From Spirosoma foliorum (GTDB lineage Bacteria > Bacteroidota > Bacteroidia > Cytophagales > Spirosomataceae): a stretch of 64,000 nt of DNA. The position numbers and the translations under genes are program-made. The notes beneath the pieces are model-generated. The model worked only from the letters and a program-made list of their open reading frames with translations. It did no database searches and was not told the DNA's origin. Positions 43,944 through 52,040 of the stretch are shown piece by piece. The stretch lies in NCBI RefSeq assembly GCF_014117325.1, contig NZ_CP059732.1, positions 2,493,001 to 2,557,000 of the forward strand, given 5' to 3'. Position 1 is the first letter of the stretch, and every line of letters begins with the position of its first letter.

Positions 43944-44534
43944 CTACAAGGTTTTTACCACCTGCGCTGGGATACCTGCCACTACGCTATTAGGCAGAAC
44001 ATCTCGATTTACTACGGCACCAGCCGCGACAACCGAGTTTTCCCCAACAGTAACACCGGGAAGTATCGTTGCTCCTGCACCAATCCAGGCATTGCGTTTA
44101 ATGACAACCGGCTTAGGGATCAGTGTTTGCCGATCAAGAGGATCTAATGGATGGTTTTCCGAGGTCAGATTGACTCGGGGGCCGATCTGCACATCGTCTT
44201 CGATGGTGATGCCGCCAATATCCAAAAAAGAGCAGGCATGATTGATAAATACATTCTTACCGAGACGGATAGACCGACCAAAGTTGGTGTAAAAGGGCGG
44301 GAAGATTGCTGAAGACGGATCAATCGGGCTGCCGATAATATCACTCAATTGATTCCGAACCTGATCAACATCGGTAGCCGTGGCATTCATCTGAACGCAT
44401 AGCCGGATGGTGCGTGAAACCACTTCAGCAAATTTCCCATACTCAGGATCGTCCTTTCGTAAAAACTCCCCAGCGCTTAGCCGCTCGAAAATATCTGGGC
44501 TAGTTACTGGCTGTTTATTCACTTCCTGACTCAT
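43944..44534 (-). CDS. Hexapeptide-repeat sugar O-acetyltransferase (maltose/nodulation type)
   Basis: 196 aa from ATG 44534 (the open frame to a TTG at 44648 adds 38 residues with no homology). N-terminal Mac domain (SPDIFERLSAGEFLRKDDPEYGKF) and a left-handed beta-helix (PFYTNFGRSIRLGKNVFINH, IGPRVNLTSENHPLDPLDRQ with catalytic His, NSVVAAGAVVNRDVLPNSVVAGIPAQVV). Transfers acetyl from acetyl-CoA to sugar hydroxyls. Last gene of the reverse block starting at the Fe-alcohol dehydrogenase. Confidence 0.9.
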   Translation of the reverse strand: MSQEVNKQPVTSPDIFERLSAGEFLRKDDPEYGKFAEVVSRTIRLCVQMNATATDVDQVRNQLSDIIGSPIDPSSAIFPPFYTNFGRSIRLGKNVFINHACSFLDIGGITIEDDVQIGPRVNLTSENHPLDPLDRQTLIPKPVVIKRNAWIGAGATILPGVTVGENSVVAAGAVVNRDVLPNSVVAGIPAQVVKTL

Positions 44535-44651
44535 CTTATTTTGATAGTGCTGTCTAAATCGAATTGAATCAGTAACCTTTATTAGTCCCAGTTGATCGTA
44601 GTTCACACTACGCTCAACAAAGAGTCTATAATAATGCAAATCAATCAAGGG

Positions 44652-45047
44652 TTATTTCGTGTCTGCTACCGGTTCTAGCCAGGTCACTACGCCCTTCTCA
44701 GTGTTGATGTTGATCGCTGTATGGATCATTCTGCCGTCCGGCGATGCGCCATGCCAATGCTTAATGCCAGGTAGAACGTTGATAACTTCACCTGCCTGGA
44801 ATTTTTGTAACGGCTGGCCTTCCTCCTGATAGTAGCATACGCCTTCTTTTACCAGTAATATCTGATTACTCGGGTGAGTATGCCAGTTGTTGATAACCCC
44901 CGGTTCGAAGTACACGTCGGTAATACTGCAATTGGTTATAGTGTCTGCGACAACCAACGGCTTCACATATACATTCCCCGAAAAATACTGTACGGCACCC
45001 AGTTGATAACCTTCAGGTATACCCTTATCTTGATCTTGCTTGTCCAT
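44652..45047 (-). CDS. Cupin-domain protein
   Basis: 131 aa single cupin. Motif 1: VYFEPGVINNWHTHPSNQIL with WHTHP metal ligands and downstream Gln/Glu; motif 2: INVLPGIKHWHGASPDGRMI. This WHxHP/KHWHG form belongs to the small cupins often paired with carboxymuconolactone decarboxylase-like proteins and alcohol dehydrogenases, as in this block. No signal peptide. Metal and substrate unknown. Confidence 0.88.
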   Translation of the reverse strand: MDKQDQDKGIPEGYQLGAVQYFSGNVYVKPLVVADTITNCSITDVYFEPGVINNWHTHPSNQILLVKEGVCYYQEEGQPLQKFQAGEVINVLPGIKHWHGASPDGRMIHTAININTEKGVVTWLEPVADTK

Positions 45048-45092
45048 GTTGCGTTATATTCATGGTAATATACCAGACAATCAGGTTTTTGC

Positions 45093-46136
45093 TTATAAGG
45101 TGGCCATATCGATCACAAACCGATACCGCACATCACCTTTAAGCATTCGCTCATAGGCTGTGTGAATATCCTTGATGTCAATCATTTCAATGTCGGAAAC
45201 GATGTTGTGCTCGGCACAAAAGTCCAGCATTTCCTGCGTTTCGGCGATGCCCCCAATGCTTGAGCCCGCTAAACTTTTTCGGCCAATGATCAGGCTGAAG
45301 GACATGATAGCTGAAGGAGACGGAGGGGCACCCACGCATATGTGTACGCCATCACTTTTTAGTAAATTCAGGTATTGGTTATAATCGTGCTCGGCGGAAA
45401 CGGTATCAAGAATAAAATCGAAATAACCCGCTACAGATTGAAGCTGTTCTGGATCGCTAGTCACCACAAACTTGTGTGCGCCCAGTTTCCGGGCATCTTC
45501 TTCTTTTTTGGGCGAGGTGCTCAGAACAGTTACCTCTGCTCCCAGCGCTACGCCAAACTTAACGCCCATATGGCCCAGTCCACCCAAACCTAATACCGCC
45601 AATTTGTGTCCTTTTCCAACTTTCCAGTGTTTCAGAGGAGAGTAGGTCGTAATACCCGCACAAAGTAGGGGAGCCGCAGCCGCCAGATTTAGCTTATCGG
45701 AGATGTGCAGCACGAAATCTTCGTGAACGACAATGGTATTTGAATACCCACCATAGGTCGGGGTTTTATGATCTTGTTCCAGACTGTTGTAGGTGAGCGT
45801 ATTTCCGTTGGTGCAGTATTGTTCCAGTCCGTGCTGACAGTTGTCACAAACCCGGCAGGAGTCGACCATACAGCCAGTGCCCGCCAGATCGCCTACTTTA
45901 AACTTTGTCACATGATTGCCAACTGCCACAACACGACCGACAATCTCGTGTCCGGGCACCATTGGAAAAATACTGCCGCCCCACTCGTCGCGTATCTGAT
46001 GAAGATCGGAATGGCAAACACCACAATACGTAATATCAAATTGAACATCGTGCGGCCCTACCGTCCGACGTTGAAAATTCCAGGGTGCCAGATCCGTCTC
46101 TTTTGTTTGAGCGGCATAGCCTTTTGCTGCAATCAT
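45093..46136 (-). CDS. Zinc-dependent alcohol dehydrogenase (cinnamyl-alcohol/YahK-type aldehyde reductase)
   Basis: 347 aa MDR superfamily. Catalytic zinc ligands in CGVCHSDLHQ and VPGHEIVG, structural zinc in CMVDSCRVCDNCQHGLEQYC, Rossmann loop VLGLGGLGHMGVKF. The GVCHSDLHQIRDEWG motif places it in the CAD/YahK/AdhA group of NADPH-dependent broad aldehyde reductases. Exact -7 box TAGTTTTG at 46174-46181 gives it its own promoter. Genome context, next to an Fe-alcohol dehydrogenase and an AraC regulator, supports aldehyde detoxification. Confidence 0.93.
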   Translation of the reverse strand: MIAAKGYAAQTKETDLAPWNFQRRTVGPHDVQFDITYCGVCHSDLHQIRDEWGGSIFPMVPGHEIVGRVVAVGNHVTKFKVGDLAGTGCMVDSCRVCDNCQHGLEQYCTNGNTLTYNSLEQDHKTPTYGGYSNTIVVHEDFVLHISDKLNLAAAAPLLCAGITTYSPLKHWKVGKGHKLAVLGLGGLGHMGVKFGVALGAEVTVLSTSPKKEEDARKLGAHKFVVTSDPEQLQSVAGYFDFILDTVSAEHDYNQYLNLLKSDGVHICVGAPPSPSAIMSFSLIIGRKSLAGSSIGGIAETQEMLDFCAEHNIVSDIEMIDIKDIHTAYERMLKGDVRYRFVIDMATL

Positions 46137-46173
46137 AACTGTGTATTAAGTTGAGTACTCGATAAAACCAAAG

Positions 46174-46181
46174 CAAAACTA
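46174..46181 (-). promoter_or_regulatory. -7 promoter element (TAGTTTTG) of the Zn-alcohol dehydrogenase
   Basis: Exact TAnnTTTG match on the reverse strand 38 bases before the ATG; no good -33 element. Confidence 0.45.
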
Positions 46182-46351
46182 ATGTAGCCTGCTCAGGGGC
46201 GGGTGACGATTATCAAACCAAAAGTTAAGGATTTCAAACAGCCTGCCCGTGTAAGGATCTGGGAGCCGCTTCTGTCATTTTTTTGAAGACACAAGGATTA
46301 TCCATGTGGCAAAGTTAAGAAAATCAACCGTTGAGACAGGGGATTTTAGAG

Positions 46352-47206
46352 CTATTCCAGCTTAGCCTCCCTGATCACGCTGATGGCGTTTGAAATGCGC
46401 GGGAAGCCAATGTAAGGATAGAGCTGCACCATTGCCGACAGCATCGTTTCTTTGTCGTTGCCCGCTTTCAGATTACCCGATGCATGGGATACCATTTGCC
46501 GTTCGGTACCACCTAAGGTAGCCAGAGCACAGAGGATCATGAGTTCTCTTGTCTTCAGATCCAGTCCGCCCCGCGTATAGAAATCACCAAAACAGGACTC
46601 TGTCAGGATTCTGGGCACTGCATCGGCGAATTCACCCGGCAATGTTTTCATGTTTTGTTTCATGCCGTCACCGTAAAGAGGATCTTGCTTTTCTTTTCCT
46701 TTATCGAAACGCTGGCCTTCCTGAACTGTTCCCTGATTGGCCAGCGGCAAGCTGATGCCCCGACTTTCAAAGACTTTGTTAATGGCTTCCATCGCATTCA
46801 ACACCTTTGGATAGCCAATAAATGGGGCAAGTTGATAAATCACTTCCCGAATTTCGATGGGCGTTATTCCGACATTCAGGGCAGCATTAGTATGTGGAGT
46901 TAATTGCGGGATCGTCTGATTGGTAGCCAGAGCAGTAATCGTGATCAGCTCCCGTGTTTTATCGCTCAGATTACCAATATAAAATACCTCGCCGAAGATG
47001 AATCGCTGCAGAATGGTCAGCAGTTCAGGATCGGTTTTGCTGGCCATGATCTGCTGATGGAATAATTCCTGGTATTTTTTCTCGGTACGTTCGATGCGGT
47101 TCATATCCGTTGATTTGGGGGTGGTTCCTTTGGGCGATACTTGCCCGAGTACTGTGGAGGTTATCGAAAAGAATGTAAGAGTATAGACTAAAAGGCTGAT
47201 TTTCAT
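46352..47206 (-). CDS. Exported carboxymuconolactone decarboxylase-family protein (two CMD domains)
   Basis: 284 aa. Signal peptide (LLVYTLTFFSITSTVLG) and two CMD repeats: RELITITALATNQTIPQLTPHTNAALNVG with AMEAINKVFESRG, and RELMILCALATLGGTERQMVSHASGNLKAGNDKE with ISNAISVIREAKLE. The AhpD-type CxxC is missing, so this is a gamma-CMD-like protein rather than a peroxidase partner. Starts 10 bases after the Fe-alcohol dehydrogenase stop, so cotranscribed. Confidence 0.9.
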   Translation of the reverse strand: MKISLLVYTLTFFSITSTVLGQVSPKGTTPKSTDMNRIERTEKKYQELFHQQIMASKTDPELLTILQRFIFGEVFYIGNLSDKTRELITITALATNQTIPQLTPHTNAALNVGITPIEIREVIYQLAPFIGYPKVLNAMEAINKVFESRGISLPLANQGTVQEGQRFDKGKEKQDPLYGDGMKQNMKTLPGEFADAVPRILTESCFGDFYTRGGLDLKTRELMILCALATLGGTERQMVSHASGNLKAGNDKETMLSAMVQLYPYIGFPRISNAISVIREAKLE

Positions 47207-47216
47207 CGTATTAAGC

Positions 47217-48416
47217 TTAGTTTGCGTGAGTTAGTTTATGGTAGGCGGCTGTATAGATGGCTACACAATCGTTGTCACTAAGGGGAGTACGGTCGGCCAG
47301 AAACAAGCCGCCCATCGTGGCCCTTGCATTCAGGGTAAACCTGGCAAACTCATCGGGCGAAATGCCGTAGTCTGCCATGCTCAGATCGGCTACTCCACAG
47401 TCGGCCATCAGCTGGGTTAGGGCCGTTATAAAATCCATTGGCTGGGTCGCTTTAGGCATACCCATAACTCGGGCAAGTTGCACAAACCGTTCATCGCAAA
47501 CGTGCTTGTTGATCATGTCGGTGAAGTAGGCTTCGCAGAGAATAAGCAGGCCTGCGCCGTGCGGTAAATCGGGATAAAAGGCCGTCATCGCATTTTCGAG
47601 CGAGTGGTGCGAAATGCCGCTGCTGAGTTTCATGATGAGCCCCGACATCAAATTACCCAGCCCAATTTGCGCTCGAGCATTGAGGTTATCGCCCTGATTA
47701 ACAGCCTGGGTGATGTGGCCCGCAATGATTTCAACGGCTTTTAATGTGATCAAATCGCTCAGCGCATTCGCTGTTTTGGATACGTAGCGTTCGATGCTGT
47801 GGAACATCGCGTCGAAACCCTGGTAGGCCGTAAAAGCAGGTGGAACGCTCAGAGTAAGTTCTGGGTCGATTACCGCGAGTACGGGGTACGTATCGTCGAT
47901 GCCGAAGCCTACTTTTTCAGCCGTTTCCTCATTGATGATTGCGCCCCACGGGTCGACTTCAGAGCCAGTTCCGGCGGTGGTTGGAATGGCGACAATCGGT
48001 AAGGGCTTGTGTTCAACTGGTTTTCCTTTGCCAGTACCTACGAGAATATAATCCCAGAAATCGCCCGGATTAGTCGCCATCACCGCAATGGCTTTCGATG
48101 CATCGATAACGCTCCCTCCACCCAGCGCCACAATGAAATCACACTGGTGCTGACGAGCGAGGACACTGGCAGCCATGACCGTCGATTTGAACGGATTAGC
48201 CTCGATCTGATCAAATAGCACCGTGTCAACCCCTGCCTGTTTCAACTGCGCTTCGGTACGCGCCAGATAGCCATATTGTCGGGTCGATTTGCCCTTAGAA
48301 ATGAGCAGTAACGCTTTCTTGCCCGGCATCGGCTGGCTATGTAAATTGTTAAATTCGCCTACACCAAAGACAATCCGGGTAGGGACGAACAGGCTGAAAT
48401 TTAGTTTGGTGTACAT
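47217..48416 (-). CDS. Iron-containing alcohol dehydrogenase
   Basis: 399 aa group III (Fe-type) alcohol dehydrogenase. NAD(P)-binding IVALGGGSVIDASKAIAVMA and IPTTAGTGSEVDPWGAI; metal ligands in FDAMFHSIERYVS and ISHHSLENAMTAFYPDLPHG. Reduces aldehydes or oxidises alcohols with Fe2+ or Zn2+. First gene of the reverse block and next to an AraC-type gene, like E. coli yqhD beside yqhC, although the sequence is nearer the general Fe-ADH branch than YqhD itself. Confidence 0.92.
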   Translation of the reverse strand: MYTKLNFSLFVPTRIVFGVGEFNNLHSQPMPGKKALLLISKGKSTRQYGYLARTEAQLKQAGVDTVLFDQIEANPFKSTVMAASVLARQHQCDFIVALGGGSVIDASKAIAVMATNPGDFWDYILVGTGKGKPVEHKPLPIVAIPTTAGTGSEVDPWGAIINEETAEKVGFGIDDTYPVLAVIDPELTLSVPPAFTAYQGFDAMFHSIERYVSKTANALSDLITLKAVEIIAGHITQAVNQGDNLNARAQIGLGNLMSGLIMKLSSGISHHSLENAMTAFYPDLPHGAGLLILCEAYFTDMINKHVCDERFVQLARVMGMPKATQPMDFITALTQLMADCGVADLSMADYGISPDEFARFTLNARATMGGLFLADRTPLSDNDCVAIYTAAYHKLTHAN

Positions 48417-48467
48417 GATGTAAGCCAGTTGATTTCTTAGTGATGTTGGTTACTTATAACCGACACG

Positions 48468-48542
48468 GTAGGTTTCTTAAAACCTACTGTCCGCACCTAT
48501 AGGTTTTGAGAAACCTCATGTGTCAGATTTAAGAATCTGACA
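48468..48542. repeat. Three tandem hairpins (AGGTTT and TCAGATT families)
   Basis: GTAGGTTT/AAACCTAC at 48468-48475 and 48480-48487; AGGTTT/AAACCT at 48501-48506 and 48511-48516; TGTCAGATT/AATCTGACA at 48521-48529 and 48534-48542. Located between the AraC gene stop and the Fe-alcohol dehydrogenase start, so RNA from the AraC gene would pass through them. The first two share wording with 32845-32877. Confidence 0.7.
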
Positions 48543-48562
48543 TCACCGCAAGTCGTAATTGT

Positions 48563-49459
48563 TTAGTTCAACAGTCGGTATTCATTAGGCGATTGACCCA
48601 CATGCTGCTTGAAGAGTCGCGTAAAGTGCTGTGGGTATTTGAAGCCCATTTCATAGGCAATCTCGCTGAGCGACTTGCTGACATCGAAGACCTTTTCTTT
48701 GGCAACCTCAATGACTTTGGTCTGGATGTAGTCCTGGGCCGATTTGCCGGTTTCTTTCTTGACCAACTCGCCGAAATAATTAGCTGACAAATTCAGTTGA
48801 TCGGCGCAATAGCCCACCGACGGCAGCCCTAAGTTTTGTGGTTTATCGGAGTCAAAGTAGCTATCCAGTAGGTCCTCAAATCGGACCAGAATATCTTTAT
48901 GCAAATGCTCCCGAGTAATAAATTGCCGATCATAAAACCGGACGCAGTAGTTCAAAAACAGCTCAATTGTACTGACGATCAACGTCCGGCTGTGTTTATC
49001 AATAGGGTGATCCAGTTCGTACTGGATTTTCTGAAAGCATTCGAGTACAACCTGCCGCTCGCGCTCTGAAATATGTAGCGCTTCGCTGATGTCGTAGCCA
49101 AAAAAAGTATAGTCCTTGATGTGCCTGCCCAGCCCCGTGCCCCGGATCAGATCGGGATGAAAAGCCAGCGCCCAGCCATTGGGCTGCAGCGTTTCTTCAC
49201 CTTCCTCAAAGCCAAAGACCTGGCCGGGCGCAATGAAGAGCAGAGTCTCATTCTGATAGTCATACTGATTGCGTCCATAAGTCAGGGGCGAACAATGGGC
49301 ATCTTTCAAAAAGATAATGTATAGCTCCGACAGGTGCCGAAAGGGATGAATCGGTGACGATTTCGACTGATCCAGCACCGTCACGAGCGGATGCAGGGTT
49401 TGCTGTCCACGCTGTGCGTTGAACTGGGCAACGCTCTCTACTTTTTTGATTTTATCCAT
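48563..49459 (-). CDS. AraC-family transcriptional regulator
   Basis: 298 aa from ATG 49459. N-terminal cupin-like sensor (LYIIFLKDAHCSPLTYGRNQ, ETLLFIAPGQVFGFEEGEE) and C-terminal double HTH (LNLSANYFGELVKKETGKSA, KSLSEIAYEMGFKYPQHFTR, FKQHVGQSPNEYR). An exact -7 box at 49481-49488 rules out the GTG at 49513. Likely activator of the aldehyde block downstream and/or the divergent MBL gene; the arrangement resembles E. coli yqhC-yqhD. Confidence 0.92.
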   Translation of the reverse strand: MDKIKKVESVAQFNAQRGQQTLHPLVTVLDQSKSSPIHPFRHLSELYIIFLKDAHCSPLTYGRNQYDYQNETLLFIAPGQVFGFEEGEETLQPNGWALAFHPDLIRGTGLGRHIKDYTFFGYDISEALHISERERQVVLECFQKIQYELDHPIDKHSRTLIVSTIELFLNYCVRFYDRQFITREHLHKDILVRFEDLLDSYFDSDKPQNLGLPSVGYCADQLNLSANYFGELVKKETGKSAQDYIQTKVIEVAKEKVFDVSKSLSEIAYEMGFKYPQHFTRLFKQHVGQSPNEYRLLN

Positions 49460-49480
49460 CGGCTTATGCGTCAACTGACT

Positions 49481-49488
49481 CAAAAGTA
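49481..49488 (-). promoter_or_regulatory. -7 promoter element (TACTTTTG) of the AraC gene
   Basis: Exact TAnnTTTG match on the reverse strand, 22 bases before ATG 49459; fixes the start. Confidence 0.5.
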
Positions 49489-49662
49489 ACAGCCGGATTT
49501 CAGGAGTGTTCACCCGATAGCCTCAATCGGTAATATTGGTAAGTAAAACCGGAATCTGTATAAGTGGCTGACCATAAAAGCGAAGGACCTTTGTGCCATC
49601 TAATCATCCAATCGACTGGGAGCGAAACGCTTTTACTTCTGGGAGAGCTAAAAAGTACACCA

Positions 49663-50580
49663 ATGATACGGGTAAACAAATTGGGATTTCTTGTCGTAGC
49701 TGGCATTTTCTGGACGCTCAGTGCACAAGCGCAAACAGCGGCCGACAGTACCAAAAAGACCGTTAAGAAATACCAGGCTAGAGCACCCAAAACCCAGCCT
49801 TTTGGGGGCAGTGCGTTTGCAGCCTCCAAACAAACTACGATCCGTTGGCTGGGATTCGCAGGCTTTTTTGTCAACTCCCGTGGAACCACGTTTATGGTAG
49901 ACCCGCTGTTAGAAGGCTTTGATATGCCTGTGCTGATTGACTTTCCCATTGCCCCAAAAGACGTCCCCCGGCTGGATGCTGTCTTAGTTACACATGCGGA
50001 TAACGATCACTTCAGCGTGCCGACCAATCAGGATCTGAAAGGGGTGACTCGTGTCTATCACTCAACCGTTTATGTCGATTCCCTGATGAAAAACTTAGGC
50101 CTACCATCTGTCGGTCATGATATTGGGGATTCGTTCAAGTTTGGTCCTATCCGGGTGAAGCTAACACGTGCGGATCACGCATACCAAAATGCGTATCCGG
50201 GGATGAGTAAGCGACGATTCAGAAATGAAGACGCCTGTGGCTTCTGGATCGAAACTCCCGATGGCAATATCTGGGCAACCGGGGATTCCCGCCTGACACC
50301 GAGCCACCTGACGATGCCCACTCCCGATGCTATTTTCTTTGATTTCTCCGATAGTGAGTGGCATTTCACCTTCGACGGTGCGGTGAAAATTGCCAATGCA
50401 TACCCCAACACCCCGCTATTGCTTTGCCATTGGGGCTCAGTCGATGCACCTGATTTCAACCCGTTCAACGGCGACCCCGAAAAACTGGCGAAAGCAATTG
50501 TCAATCCGGGACGGATCAAAGTCCTGGCACCAGGCGAACCATTTACGCTCAGTAAGCTAAAAAAATCGACAACGAAGTAA
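49663..50580 (+). CDS. Exported MBL-fold hydrolase (UlaG/lactonase-like)
   Basis: 305 aa from ATG 49663, where a signal peptide begins (LGFLVVAGIFWTLSAQA). MBL fold of the beta-lactamase-2/UlaG type: TIRWLGFAGFFVNSRGTTFM, VDPLLEG, VTHADNDHFSVPTNQDL (HxDxDH, first His shifted to THADNDH), ATGDSRLTPSHL and CHWGSVDAPDFNPF. Periplasmic location is unusual for UlaG-like lactonases, which are cytoplasmic in E. coli. Divergent from the AraC gene, 200 bases apart, so a plausible regulatory target. Confidence 0.85.
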   Translation: MIRVNKLGFLVVAGIFWTLSAQAQTAADSTKKTVKKYQARAPKTQPFGGSAFAASKQTTIRWLGFAGFFVNSRGTTFMVDPLLEGFDMPVLIDFPIAPKDVPRLDAVLVTHADNDHFSVPTNQDLKGVTRVYHSTVYVDSLMKNLGLPSVGHDIGDSFKFGPIRVKLTRADHAYQNAYPGMSKRRFRNEDACGFWIETPDGNIWATGDSRLTPSHLTMPTPDAIFFDFSDSEWHFTFDGAVKIANAYPNTPLLLCHWGSVDAPDFNPFNGDPEKLAKAIVNPGRIKVLAPGEPFTLSKLKKSTTK

Positions 50581-50695
50581 TCTAATCGTTTACCTGTACT
50601 ACTCAGCGATTCTGGACCAGTTGATGTATATGGCCTTTTCTTCGTTTTATCGATTAGTTCCCCAACAAGAGGCTCTCCAATGACCCTAATATGGT

Positions 50696-51397
50696 TTAGG
50701 CATTGTCATATTCCTTCATGACAAAACCGATTCCTTTCCGGGTGTGAATCAGTTTTATCGCAAAATCCTTGTCAATTTTTTTACGCAACGAATTCATATA
50801 TACGTTGAGTAAATTGTTGCCAACGTTCGTTGGCATTTCCCAAACATTCTGCGTAATCTCTTCGCGACTGAGTACCGTTCCTTTATTTCGTAAGAAGTAT
50901 TCCAGCAACGCAAATTCGCGGGGTGTCACATTGATCTGCTTATTTCCGGCCCGATTAACCGTCTTTGTTCGAAGATCGAGCGTTAAGTCGGCCATCGTTA
51001 ACTGAGTTGACTCGGCTAGTTCAACATCGTAGGATTGGTAACTACGTTTAATATTCGCCTTAATTCGAACGAGTAGTTCACTAAACTCGACAGGTTTAAC
51101 CACATAGTCGTCGGCGCCAGTCTCAAACCCGATCAGTTTACTCTCAATAGCTCCCTGGGTCGTCAGGATAATAATAGGGATTTGGATATTCTGAGACCGG
51201 ATGTCACGGCAGAGTTCGTACCCACTCATATCGGGCAGATTAATTTCGGTTATAATCAAATTAATCCCCCCAAACCCAATTAGCTTTCGGGCACTTGCCC
51301 CATCGAGCGCTACAGACACCTTAAAGCCATACTCCCTTAGGCTACGCTTCAGAGACATTGCCAGTTTAACATCTTCGTCAACCAGTAAGATTTGCAT
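50696..51397 (-). CDS. OmpR/PhoB-type response regulator with Glu in place of phosphoacceptor Asp
   Basis: 233 aa. Receiver domain 1-115 and winged-helix Trans_reg_C domain 130-230 (VTPREFALLEYFLRNKGTVL, NVYMNSLRKKIDKDFAIKLI, RKGIGFVM). Acidic pocket D7-E8-D9, switch Thr79 and Lys101 are conserved, but the position of phosphorylation reads IITEINLPDMSG with Glu51 (codon GAA) instead of Asp. Substitution by Glu often mimics the phosphorylated state. No histidine kinase gene is near. Divergent from the second efflux operon with a 640-base gap. Exact -7 box upstream. Confidence 0.93.
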   Translation of the reverse strand: MQILLVDEDVKLAMSLKRSLREYGFKVSVALDGASARKLIGFGGINLIITEINLPDMSGYELCRDIRSQNIQIPIIILTTQGAIESKLIGFETGADDYVVKPVEFSELLVRIKANIKRSYQSYDVELAESTQLTMADLTLDLRTKTVNRAGNKQINVTPREFALLEYFLRNKGTVLSREEITQNVWEMPTNVGNNLLNVYMNSLRKKIDKDFAIKLIHTRKGIGFVMKEYDNA

Positions 51398-51419
51398 AAG
51401 AATAGCGCTTTAACCTCGT

Positions 51420-51427
51420 CAAATTTA
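51420..51427 (-). promoter_or_regulatory. -7 promoter element (TAAATTTG) of the response regulator
   Basis: Exact TAnnTTTG match on the reverse strand, 23 bases before the ATG. Confidence 0.4.
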
Positions 51428-52040
51428 TAAACCATATTCTTTCTGGAAATGATTAAAATGACTTCTAACCTGTTTTTAATAATCTTTTCATCATTCTTTA
51501 ACCAATTTTGCTTAAGTCAATTTTAATGACAACTATTTATTTGAATTGTACAATTAAAACCGCATGAAAATCAGAATAGAATGGGCCTGACCCGGTATTA
51601 TCCAAAAAAAAATAATTGTTTAAAGAATTTCTAATCGGGTCTTAAGTTTTTTTTAATGTAGTCCGCGTACTGGTAAAATACCTTTGTGTAAGTCGATTCT
51701 AAGCCCATAGGCGTCTAGGTCCCATTGATTTCTCTGTGCCCAGCGAGCCCTTCTTCAACTTGCCGAAGCCGCCGACAATCCGTTTGAAAATTCGTATACT
51801 CTACGGACATGGGATCAGATCAACCGACCTATGATGCAGTCGTTACATTAAAAAATGTTTTAGTCATGGTCGCTTTTAGTAGCTTTGTCAAGCTCGGTTT
51901 GCCCGTTAACAGCAGTCGTAGAAAAAACCAGACGGGCTGATGTAGGCCTTGAAAATCAAAAAGTTCGACAACAAAACCAATTGGCTAGCGCTCACTTATT
52001 AAAATTTTAAAAAAGTTTCTTGTAATAAATTTAGATTATC
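51428..52040. other. Long intergenic region / leader of the second efflux operon
   Basis: About 610 bases, AT-rich near the regulator gene. It contains an exact -7 box at 51679-51686, giving a leader of about 350 bases for the efflux operon. Within it an ATG-started frame at 51809-51940 would encode 43 aa (MGSDQPTYDAVVTLKNVLVM at its start) but lacks supporting signals. No strong hairpin was found by eye. Confidence 0.5.
51679..51686 (+). promoter_or_regulatory. -7 promoter element (TACCTTTG) upstream of the second efflux operon
   Basis: Exact TAnnTTTG match; predicted transcription start near 51693, leaving an unusually long untranslated leader before the MFP ATG at 52041. Confidence 0.45.

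Noticed and set aside
51809..51940. 43-codon ATG-started frame in the long efflux leader
   Set aside because: No ribosome-binding signal, no recognisable composition or homology; length is within chance expectation.
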